DNA from: Clostridiales bacterium
Lineage (GTDB): Bacteria > Bacillota > Clostridia > Caldicoprobacterales > UBA3941
NCBI GenBank assembly: GCA_012522165.1
Contig: JAAYKZ010000267.1
Coordinates: 1-13,694 of the forward strand
Direction: 5' to 3'
DNA: 13,694 nt
In this document: positions 1-6,412 of the stretch, piece after piece
Layout: each line of letters opens with the position of its first letter
Position numbering within the stretch: position 1 is the stretch's first letter
Notes under the pieces: model-generated
Told to the model about the DNA's origin: nothing
The model's database searches: none
Seen by the model: only the letters and a program-made list of their open reading frames with translations
Translations under genes and position numbers: made by a program

Positions 1-693
1 ACATTCTTCGCATAGATAATCTAATATAACAGGAGCATCTTTTACAATAACACCACATTCCTTATTCTTACAGTCTAAAATCCGCAGCGGATTCTTTTCG
101 TACCGGGTGTTGCAGGTATGGCAGAGTTGATCCAAATGAGCCTTTAAATATTCTTTTAAAACCTTATGGTATTTGGGCCGACAATTAGGACATCCAATAC
201 TGTTAATATTTAGTTCCAATCCTTTAAGTCCTAGCCTGTCAAACAACTTCATTGCTAAGATGATTATCTCTCCATCTACTGAAGCCTCTTTGGCTCCAAA
301 AACCTCAACCCCAAATTGATGATGTTCTCTAAGTCTGCCTGCCTGAGGATTTTCATATCTAAAAACCGGGGTTAAATAATACATCTTTACAGGCTGATCT
401 ATATTATACAAGCCATGCTCTATATATGCCCTAACTGCACCTGCCGTTCCCTCAGGTTTTAAAGTAATGCTCCTATTCCCTTTGTCAAGGAATGTATACA
501 TCTCCTTTTGCACTATATCAGTGGTGTCTCCTACTCCACGTACAAATAATTCGGTATGCTCAAAGACAGGAGTTCTCACTTCTTTATATCCAAATAGTTC
601 TGTAATCTCGCGAATAGTGTTTTCTAAATAAGGCCATTTATAAGATTCACTAGGCAACACATCTTTTGTACCTCTTGGTGCTTTTGTAAGCAT
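1..693 (-). CDS. hisS: Histidyl-tRNA synthetase, N-terminal 231 residues (3' end off window)
   Basis: Class II synthetase that charges tRNA-His in the cytoplasm. The frame from ATG at 693 stays open to base 1 and reads MLTKAPRGTKDVLPSES, the usual HisRS start. LKPEGTAGAVRA lies at about residues 78-89 and the motif 2 region FRYENPQAGRLREHHQFGVE at 111-130, matching the family. The second half shows four cysteine pairs (C168/C171, C191/C194, C208/C213, C228/C231) that could bind a metal. The start is fixed by a strong AGGAGGAGG ribosome binding site about 3 bases upstream of ATG. Expression is controlled by the T-box leader before it. About 190 C-terminal residues, including motif 3 and the anticodon-binding domain, would lie beyond the left edge, probably followed by aspS (inference from the leader). 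Confidence 0.97.
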   Translation of the reverse strand, partial: MLTKAPRGTKDVLPSESYKWPYLENTIREITELFGYKEVRTPVFEHTELFVRGVGDTTDIVQKEMYTFLDKGNRSITLKPEGTAGAVRAYIEHGLYNIDQPVKMYYLTPVFRYENPQAGRLREHHQFGVEVFGAKEASVDGEIIILAMKLFDRLGLKGLELNINSIGCPNCRPKYHKVLKEYLKAHLDQLCHTCNTRYEKNPLRILDCKNKECGVIVKDAPVILDYLCEEC

Positions 694-730
694 TTTCCTC
701 CTCCTTTTTTTGACTCAATAGAAACTTAAT

Positions 731-777
731 AAAAAAACACTCACATCCCAATCATCACATGAAAGGGACGGGAGCGT
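731..777 (-). terminator. T-box intrinsic terminator before hisS
   Basis: In the minus-strand RNA, ACGCTCCCGTCCC (777-765) pairs with GGGATGTGAGTGT (749-737), a 13-position stem with two G-U pairs and one mismatch. It is followed by a run of seven U (737-731). The 5' arm includes the bases needed for the T-box antiterminator, so the two folds exclude each other. Without uncharged tRNA transcription should stop here, some 40 bases before the hisS start codon. Confidence 0.92.
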
Positions 778-1012
778 TTCCCGCGGTGCCACCCTTGTTG
801 GAGAATCCATATATAGGCTTCTCCCGCTTAAAAATTTAACGCTTTTACGCGTACACTGCTTACTTAAGTTCGGCAGGTCGGTTCTAGGGTCGTCGTTCAC
901 TAGCTTATACTAAAGAGGTGCTTTCAGCCACGACACCTCATCTCTTTTTAGCTCCACTAGCTACTCTACCCTTCCTCACCTTTGCCATATTAAATTAACA
1001 AACACATCAATT
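731..1012 (-). promoter_or_regulatory. T-box riboswitch leader of hisS, aspartate-type specifier
   Basis: Untranslated leader that senses uncharged tRNA and controls read-through into hisS. The conserved T-box AGGGTGGCACCGCGG lies at 781-795. Stem I (about 880-980) folds as AGGGT/ACCCT (968-972 with 886-890), an internal loop of AGAG (964-967) facing GTGAACGACG (891-900), then TAGCT/AGCTA (959-963 with 901-905). The specifier triplet, one purine before the lower helix as in other T-boxes, is GAC at 892-894 (Asp). The antiterminator pairs AAGGG just at the T-box with CCCTT near 763-767, competing with the terminator at 731-777. The bulge is UGGC; its C would pair with a G73 discriminator, as in tRNA-Asp, and not with C73 of tRNA-His. 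This leader fills the gene-free stretch between hemZ and hisS; short ORFs in it are not credible. Confidence 0.95.
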
Positions 1013-1018
1013 TTCTAA

Positions 1019-1047
1019 ATTATAATATCTGGCAATTAAAAAGTCAA
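1019..1047 (-). promoter_or_regulatory. Sigma-A-type promoter of the hisS T-box transcript
   Basis: The -35 box TTGACT (1047-1042) and -10 box TATAAT (1024-1019) are separated by exactly 17 bases. Transcription would start near 1012, about 30 bases before stem I of the T-box. The -35 box lies inside the last codons of hemZ, so this promoter overlaps the end of the preceding gene. Confidence 0.8.
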
Positions 1048-2526
1048 CTTCATTTTTCTCTCTATCATTTCATCTACTCGCTTGATATATTCATCTATAT
1101 TTTTAACATTGGGTGCACGCTCTATTCGTCCCTCTGATGGATAACAAAACTTTGAAATAGCAGCTGCTCCAAAGGCCCAAATTGTTTGTTGGTCCTCCAT
1201 TATCTGCATATTGTATATAGATTCTTTTGAAGGAATTGCAAATCCTATATTTTCCATATTACCCAGCATATATTTTTGTCTATATAAATAATAAGGCCTC
1301 ATGCCCATTGATATTGCACCTTGATAAAATATATTCATCATGTCAGCTGCTACCTCTGTAGAGGGAAATTTGAAATCATCTAAACTATCTTTAAGCCTAG
1401 ACGCCCTCTTAACAGCTAAGGTATGGACAGTAAAATTATCAGGAAAAAGGCCCTTAATAACTTCCATGGTATGATTAGCCTCTTTAATGCCCTCTCCCGG
1501 CAATCCCACTATTACGTCCATATTTATAGAATCAAATCCGATTTCTCTAGCCATATTAAAACAATGGACAATTTCTTCTGATCTATGGTCTCTACCTATA
1601 GCCTCTAAAGTCCTGTTGTTCATAGTTTGAGGATTTATACTAATTCGTGTAACATTGTAATCTTTAAGAAGCCCTAGCTTTTCCTTATCCATTGTATCAG
1701 GCCTTCCGCCCTCTACGGTATATTCTTTCCAGTTTTGAAATCCCCAATATTTTTGAATGGCTGTCAAAACCTTCTCTAACTGAAATATATTTAAGGAAGT
1801 TGGAGTCCCCCCTCCTATATAAACTGTTTCTACTTCTATTCCCTTTTCCATTGCTACTTGGGACATGGCTTTCATTTCCTTTTCTAGGGCCATAATGTAA
1901 TCATCGATTAGATGATCACAACGGTCTATGATAGTAGAAGGAAAGGAACAAAAAAGGCATTTGGTGGTACATATGGGGATATTTATATATACCGATATCC
2001 TTTCTGGATGATTTTCTTCAAAAAAAGGACGTTGAACTTTGGCTATATCTATTAGCAATCTGGCTTTTTCAGAGCTTACTCTATAATCGTCATGTAGTAT
2101 ATTTAGGATTCTTTCCTCTTCAAAACCTTCATCCATTAAACTATGAACAATCTTTGTCGGCCTAATACCTGTTAAGGAACCCCATTCTAAGTTGCGGCCA
2201 GTAAGATTCTCCAAAACATCATAGAGCAAAAGTTTAATACAATTTTTTATTATCCTTCTTTGCTCAAATTTTGATAAACCTTGATCTACTTGACAAGGTT
2301 TATGAAATTTGCCTTTTTGCTCAGATCCAGCAAAAAATTCTACTGTTACTTCAATTATATTATCCTCTTTTCTAGTATGATGGCACTTAAATACTAAATC
2401 ATTGCTTGAAAGCTCATTGAAATCTCCATTAGCTATTTTTACTGTAACCCCTGGGAAAAAGGCTCTTACCAGTTCTGCTAATTCATTTATATACCCAGAG
2501 ACTGTAGAAGAAACATATATAAGCAA
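1036..2526 (-). CDS. hemZ: HemZ-like coproporphyrinogen III dehydrogenase family radical SAM protein
   Basis: Radical SAM protein of the oxygen-independent coproporphyrinogen oxidase family, HemZ branch, 496 residues. The 4Fe-4S motif is CX3CX2C at C186, C190 and C193 (INIPICTTKCLFCSF), followed by the SAM-binding GGGTPT at 238-243. The N-terminal region of about 175 residues before the radical SAM core is typical of HemZ and absent from short HemW proteins. The start is TTG, one base after the TAG stop of the upstream hydrolase gene; GGAAGG about 10 bases upstream lies in that gene's last codons, so translation is probably coupled. It is last in the secD-hemZ unit. No other haem gene is in the window, and in anaerobic clostridia the true substrate of HemZ is often unproven, so family assignment is firm but the reaction is inferred. 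Confidence 0.93.
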   Translation of the reverse strand: MLIYVSSTVSGYINELAELVRAFFPGVTVKIANGDFNELSSNDLVFKCHHTRKEDNIIEVTVEFFAGSEQKGKFHKPCQVDQGLSKFEQRRIIKNCIKLLLYDVLENLTGRNLEWGSLTGIRPTKIVHSLMDEGFEEERILNILHDDYRVSSEKARLLIDIAKVQRPFFEENHPERISVYINIPICTTKCLFCSFPSTIIDRCDHLIDDYIMALEKEMKAMSQVAMEKGIEVETVYIGGGTPTSLNIFQLEKVLTAIQKYWGFQNWKEYTVEGGRPDTMDKEKLGLLKDYNVTRISINPQTMNNRTLEAIGRDHRSEEIVHCFNMAREIGFDSINMDVIVGLPGEGIKEANHTMEVIKGLFPDNFTVHTLAVKRASRLKDSLDDFKFPSTEVAADMMNIFYQGAISMGMRPYYLYRQKYMLGNMENIGFAIPSKESIYNMQIMEDQQTIWAFGAAAISKFCYPSEGRIERAPNVKNIDEYIKRVDEMIERKMKLTF

Positions 2527-2527
2527 A

Positions 2528-3157
2528 CTAAATCAATCCTTCCAAAAAGGGATTAGTGGCCTTCTCATAACCTATAGTAGTTTTAGGACCATGACCAGGA
2601 TAGACTATGGTATTGTCGTCTAACACCAACAGCTTATTCTTAATGGAGTTTAAGATTTGGCCCATACTACCTCCCAAAAAATCAGTTCTGCCGATAGAAC
2701 CTCTGAATAATGTATCACCTGTAAACACAGCATTGTCAGCTAGTAAAGATATGCTGCCCAAGGAATGTCCAGGCGTATGAATAACTATTAGTTCTATATC
2801 CCCTATTCTTATAGTATCCCCATGGTTTAACAATAGGTCAGCTTGGGGCTGAACAGACTCTCTACCCAGAGAATGAGATAGGTTTATTGAGCTGTCCACC
2901 AAACATGAAGCATCGTCTTTATGAATGGCAACTTTCGCACCTGTTTTGTCCTTTAACCAACCTACAGCGTCTATATGATCAAAATGTCCATGAGTTAACA
3001 AAATATACTTAAGTTCTAAATTCCGGGATGTAATTCCATTTAGTATATCCTCACCATTTCCACCGGGGTCAATAACAGCAGCATTTCCCTTGGCTTGATC
3101 ATAGATAATGTAGGAGTTGGCGGACTGTAGCCCTACAGGCATTGTAATAATTTCCAT
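2528..3157 (-). CDS. Metallo-beta-lactamase-fold hydrolase (glyoxalase II-like)
   Basis: Cytoplasmic metal-dependent hydrolase of 209 residues, of the single-domain glyoxalase II-like type often found beside dtd and hemZ in clostridia. The metal-binding THGHFDH is at residues 55-61. Later ligands lie in HTPGHSLGS, FTGDTLFRGSIGRTDF and VYPGHGPKT, so all standard metal motifs are present. The long recognition domain of true glyoxalase II is missing, and the substrate (S-lactoylglutathione or another thioester) cannot be read from the sequence. The frame is open from an ATG at 3178, but AAGGAGG lies inside those first codons with ideal spacing to the ATG at 3157, which I take as the start. It begins 21 bases after the dtd stop and ends with TAG one base before hemZ. 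Confidence 0.9.
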   Translation of the reverse strand: MEIITMPVGLQSANSYIIYDQAKGNAAVIDPGGNGEDILNGITSRNLELKYILLTHGHFDHIDAVGWLKDKTGAKVAIHKDDASCLVDSSINLSHSLGRESVQPQADLLLNHGDTIRIGDIELIVIHTPGHSLGSISLLADNAVFTGDTLFRGSIGRTDFLGGSMGQILNSIKNKLLVLDDNTIVYPGHGPKTTIGYEKATNPFLEGLI

Positions 3158-3178
3158 CAAAACTTTGCCTCCTTGCAT

Positions 3179-3628
3179 TTAAAAAGTCCTCTTACTATCC
3201 AACAAAATAGTAACGGGACCGTCGTTTATGGATTCTACATACATATGAGCTCTAAAAATACCAGTTTCTACATGAATACCTCTATTTCTGAGTTCCTCTA
3301 TATATCTATTATAGAAATCTTCAGCCTTATCCAAATCAGCGGCATTGCTAAAGCTTGGTCTCCTACCCCTTCTACAGTCACCACACAGGGTGAATTGGGA
3401 AACAGCAAGAACACTTCCGCCTACTTCCTTAATGGATAAATTCATTTTTCCATTGTCATCTTCAAATACCCTCAAATTGATGGTTTTATCTAGGATATAA
3501 TCCAAGTCTTCCTTTTTATCGTCTTTTTCTACTCCAAGATAAACTAAAAAACCATTATTTATTGCTCCAGTCACCTCTTGTCCAACTTGGACTTTAGCTG
3601 TACTAACCCGCTGTATAACAGCTCTCAT
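3179..3628 (-). CDS. dtd: D-aminoacyl-tRNA deacylase
   Basis: Hydrolyses D-amino acids (and glycine mis-attached to tRNA-Ala) from tRNA, keeping them out of translation. The protein has 149 residues, the normal family length. It begins MRAVIQRVSTAKV and carries the two active-site motifs: SQFTL at 77-81, within VSQFTLCGDCRRGRRPSF, and GPVT at 137-140. The open frame extends four codons further up to a GTG at 3640, but AGGAG directly abuts that GTG and is 11 bases from the ATG at 3628, which also matches the family start. It lies 30 bases after the rel stop. The pairing with rel is widespread in Gram-positive bacteria. Confidence 0.97.
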   Translation of the reverse strand: MRAVIQRVSTAKVQVGQEVTGAINNGFLVYLGVEKDDKKEDLDYILDKTINLRVFEDDNGKMNLSIKEVGGSVLAVSQFTLCGDCRRGRRPSFSNAADLDKAEDFYNRYIEELRNRGIHVETGIFRAHMYVESINDGPVTILLDSKRTF

Positions 3629-3658
3629 GTAATCAATCACTCCTAATTTTTCAATACT

Positions 3659-5839
3659 CTAAGCCTTTACCCTATATGCATCTGAGACATCATCTATTTT
3701 CTTTAATTGCTTAATTACTTTCCTAAGCTGTTCTATATCATTTATTTCTATCATAATATTAATTACTACCTGCTTATTTTTAGTAGTCCTAGCATTTACA
3801 GCTGTAACGTTTATTTTCATATCTGACATAGCCTTAGTAATGTCTGCAAGAAGCATCTGCCGGTCTCTAGCTAAAATTTGTATTTCAGAGCTAAATGAGG
3901 CTTTATACTCATCTACCCAATTTACTTCAATAAGCCTTTGTGTCTCCACCAAAGGATCTTTAAGGTTTATACAATCAACCCTGTGAATGGATACTCCTCT
4001 GCCTCTGGTAATATATCCAATAATATCATCTCCTGGAACTGGATTGCAGCATTTGGAAAAACGAACCATAATATTTTCAATACCTTTTACCTTTACCCCT
4101 TTATCATTGGCTGTATGAATCTTTTGGGGTTTTACATCTTTTTTTGCATCTAATTCTTCTACTCTCTCTCGCTTATTTGCCTTCTTATATTCATCAATAA
4201 GCCTAAAGAGAATCTGATTGGTGGTTATGCCACCATAGCCTAATGCAGCATACATGTCTTCAGCAGAGTTGAAACCATATTTTCTCCATACTGCTTCTGG
4301 CCAATCCTTAGGTAAAAGTTGAGATAGTGAATATCCTTGCCTCCTTGCCTCCCTCTCTAGCATTTCTTTGCCTTTTTCAATATTTTCTTCTCTACGTTCC
4401 CTTTTAAAGAACTGTTTTATTTTGTTCTTGGCTTGACTGGTTTTTACAATATTTAACCAGTCACGGCTAGGACCACTACTCGAAGATGAGGTAAGTATCT
4501 CAACTATATCTCCAGTTTGGAGAACATAGTCTAATGAAACAATTCTTCCATTAACCTTGGCACCAATGCATCGGTTGCCCACGTCGCTGTGAATAGCATA
4601 AGCAAAATCTAAAGGAGTGGCACCTTTACGTAGATCTACTACGTCTCCTTTTGGAGTAAAGACAAAAACCTCATCGGTAAAGAGATCGATTTTTAAGCTT
4701 TCCATAAACTCTCTGGCATCCTTTAAATCGCTTTGCCACTCCAGTAGCTGCCTAAGCCAGGCTAATTTTTCATCAAAATCTGAGGAGCTTTTCTTTCCTT
4801 CTTTATATTTCCAGTGAGCAGCAATACCATATTCAGCAGTACGATGCATCTCCCAAGTTCTTATTTGAATTTCAAAGAGCTCGCCTCTAGAATCAATTAC
4901 AGTGGTGTGAAGAGATTGATACATATTAGGCTTAGGTACTGCAATATAGTCCTTAAATCTCCCAGGAATAGGTTTCCATAAGGTGTGAGCTACGCCCAAC
5001 ACTCCGTAACAATCCTTTACTGTATTTACTATTACCCTTATAGCCAATAGATCATATATCTGTTCGAAATCCTTATGCTGCATATACATTTTTCTATAGA
5101 TACTATAAAAATGTTTAGGTCTTCCCTCAATCTCTGCCTCTATATTCATTTCATCTAATTTTATCTTCAAGGTTTCTATAATCTCTTGAATATATTTTTC
5201 TCTTTCTTTCCTTTTTATGGCAATTTTTTCTACTAAATCGTAATATCCCTTTGGATCAATATATCTTAAGGACGTATCTTCTAATTCCCATTTGATTTTA
5301 AAAATACCCAGCCTATGGGCTAAAGGCGCATATATTTCTAAAGTTTCATAAGCTTTTTCCCTTTGTTTTTCTTCATCCACATATTCTAATGTTCTTAGAT
5401 TATGCAAACGATCAGCAAGCTTTATTATAATCACTCTAATGTCCTTGGCCATAGCCAAAAACATTTTACGCAAATTCTCAGCCTGCTGCTCTTCCTTAGT
5501 CTTAAAAGCTATTTTCCCTAATTTAGTTACACCATCAACCAGACCTGCTACCTCCGCTCCAAAAAGCTTGATTAGCTCTTCTATGGGAACGCCAGTGTCT
5601 TCGACAACATCATGAAGCAGTCCGGCAACTATGGTATCAACATCTAAACCTAAATCCATAAGTATAAGGGCTACTTCTAAAGGGTGGATGATATATGGTT
5701 CTCCCGAAGATCTTAATTGAGAATTATGGGCATTCTCAGCATAGGCATAAGCTTTAATGATTTTTTTTACGCCTTCATCACCATACAATTGCTGCGCTTT
5801 AGTTTCCAGCATATTTATCTTTCTATCGAAATCTGTCAT
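3659..5839 (-). CDS. relA: Bifunctional (p)ppGpp synthetase/hydrolase Rel
   Basis: Makes and destroys (p)ppGpp, the stringent-response alarmone, on stalled ribosomes. It has 726 residues with all domains in order. The HD hydrolase has H52, HDVVED at 76-81 and D143 in LADRLHN, so it should be active. The synthetase (about 235-345) has GRPKHFYSIYRK, the RFKD motif at 294-297 and EIQIRT. The RxKD form is that of bifunctional Rel/SpoT enzymes, not synthesis-only RelA (ExDD). TGS is at about 391-450, a helical linker follows, then the zinc-finger region with C597, C598, H619 and C623, and a C-terminal ACT domain at about 650-726. ATG at 5839 is preceded by AAGGG at about 10 bases, a modest ribosome binding site. 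It lies 42 bases after apt; the stop is TAG. The gene is often called rel. Confidence 0.97.
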   Translation of the reverse strand: MTDFDRKINMLETKAQQLYGDEGVKKIIKAYAYAENAHNSQLRSSGEPYIIHPLEVALILMDLGLDVDTIVAGLLHDVVEDTGVPIEELIKLFGAEVAGLVDGVTKLGKIAFKTKEEQQAENLRKMFLAMAKDIRVIIIKLADRLHNLRTLEYVDEEKQREKAYETLEIYAPLAHRLGIFKIKWELEDTSLRYIDPKGYYDLVEKIAIKRKEREKYIQEIIETLKIKLDEMNIEAEIEGRPKHFYSIYRKMYMQHKDFEQIYDLLAIRVIVNTVKDCYGVLGVAHTLWKPIPGRFKDYIAVPKPNMYQSLHTTVIDSRGELFEIQIRTWEMHRTAEYGIAAHWKYKEGKKSSSDFDEKLAWLRQLLEWQSDLKDAREFMESLKIDLFTDEVFVFTPKGDVVDLRKGATPLDFAYAIHSDVGNRCIGAKVNGRIVSLDYVLQTGDIVEILTSSSSSGPSRDWLNIVKTSQAKNKIKQFFKRERREENIEKGKEMLEREARRQGYSLSQLLPKDWPEAVWRKYGFNSAEDMYAALGYGGITTNQILFRLIDEYKKANKRERVEELDAKKDVKPQKIHTANDKGVKVKGIENIMVRFSKCCNPVPGDDIIGYITRGRGVSIHRVDCINLKDPLVETQRLIEVNWVDEYKASFSSEIQILARDRQMLLADITKAMSDMKINVTAVNARTTKNKQVVINIMIEINDIEQLRKVIKQLKKIDDVSDAYRVKA

Positions 5840-5881
5840 CTCCCATACGCCCTTTTATAGTTAATTCTTATCCTTCATTAA

Positions 5882-6400
5882 TCATTCTTCAAATTGAATC
5901 AATGTATCAACGTTATATTCTTTTAGTTTTTCTCTACCATTGAGGTAGGATAACTCAATAACAAAAACAATTCCAGCTACAATGCCCCCTAGTTTTTCTA
6001 CAAGCTTGGCTGTTGCCAATGCAGTACCACCAGTTGCTAGCAAATCATCAGCTATTACCACTTTTTGACCTGGTTTTATTGCATCACGATGAATTTCTAG
6101 GATGTCTGTTCCATATTCTAAATCATATTCATATTGTTCAGTATCAGCAGGTAATTTCCCAGGTTTTCGAACAGGAACAAAACCTATTTCCAAGCCATAT
6201 GCCAAAGGAGCGCCAATTACGAATCCTCGTGCTTCAGGTCCTACAATAAAATCAGGATCCCATTGCTTACAAATCTTTACTAGTTTATCAACGGTATACT
6301 TATAAGCATCTCTGTCCTGTAATATGGTGGTTATGTCTTTAAAACTAATTCCTTCTTTAGGGAAGTCAGGTATTATTCGAATTTTATCCTTAAGATTCAT
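5882..6400 (-). CDS. apt: Adenine phosphoribosyltransferase
   Basis: Converts adenine and PRPP to AMP and pyrophosphate (purine salvage). At 172 residues it has the standard length. The PRPP-binding loop VVIADDLLATGGT is at about 114-126, with the family segments IPDFPKEGISFKDIT at the start and GPEARGFVIGAPLA at 54-67. The start ATG follows AAGGAGG with 7-8 bases spacing. It lies 12 bases after recJ and just before rel, an arrangement common in Gram-positive bacteria that links nucleotide salvage with alarmone metabolism. The stop is TGA. Confidence 0.98.
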   Translation of the reverse strand: MNLKDKIRIIPDFPKEGISFKDITTILQDRDAYKYTVDKLVKICKQWDPDFIVGPEARGFVIGAPLAYGLEIGFVPVRKPGKLPADTEQYEYDLEYGTDILEIHRDAIKPGQKVVIADDLLATGGTALATAKLVEKLGGIVAGIVFVIELSYLNGREKLKEYNVDTLIQFEE

Positions 6401-6412
6401 AAGAAATCCTCC

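Noticed and set aside
715..900. 61-codon minus-strand open frame before hisS
   Set aside because: It lies entirely within the T-box leader and spans the specifier loop, T-box and terminator. The open frame is a by-product of the structured RNA.
3629..3640. Upstream GTG start for dtd at 3640
   Set aside because: The AGGAG site directly touches that codon, and the family start MRAVIQRV matches the ATG at 3628.
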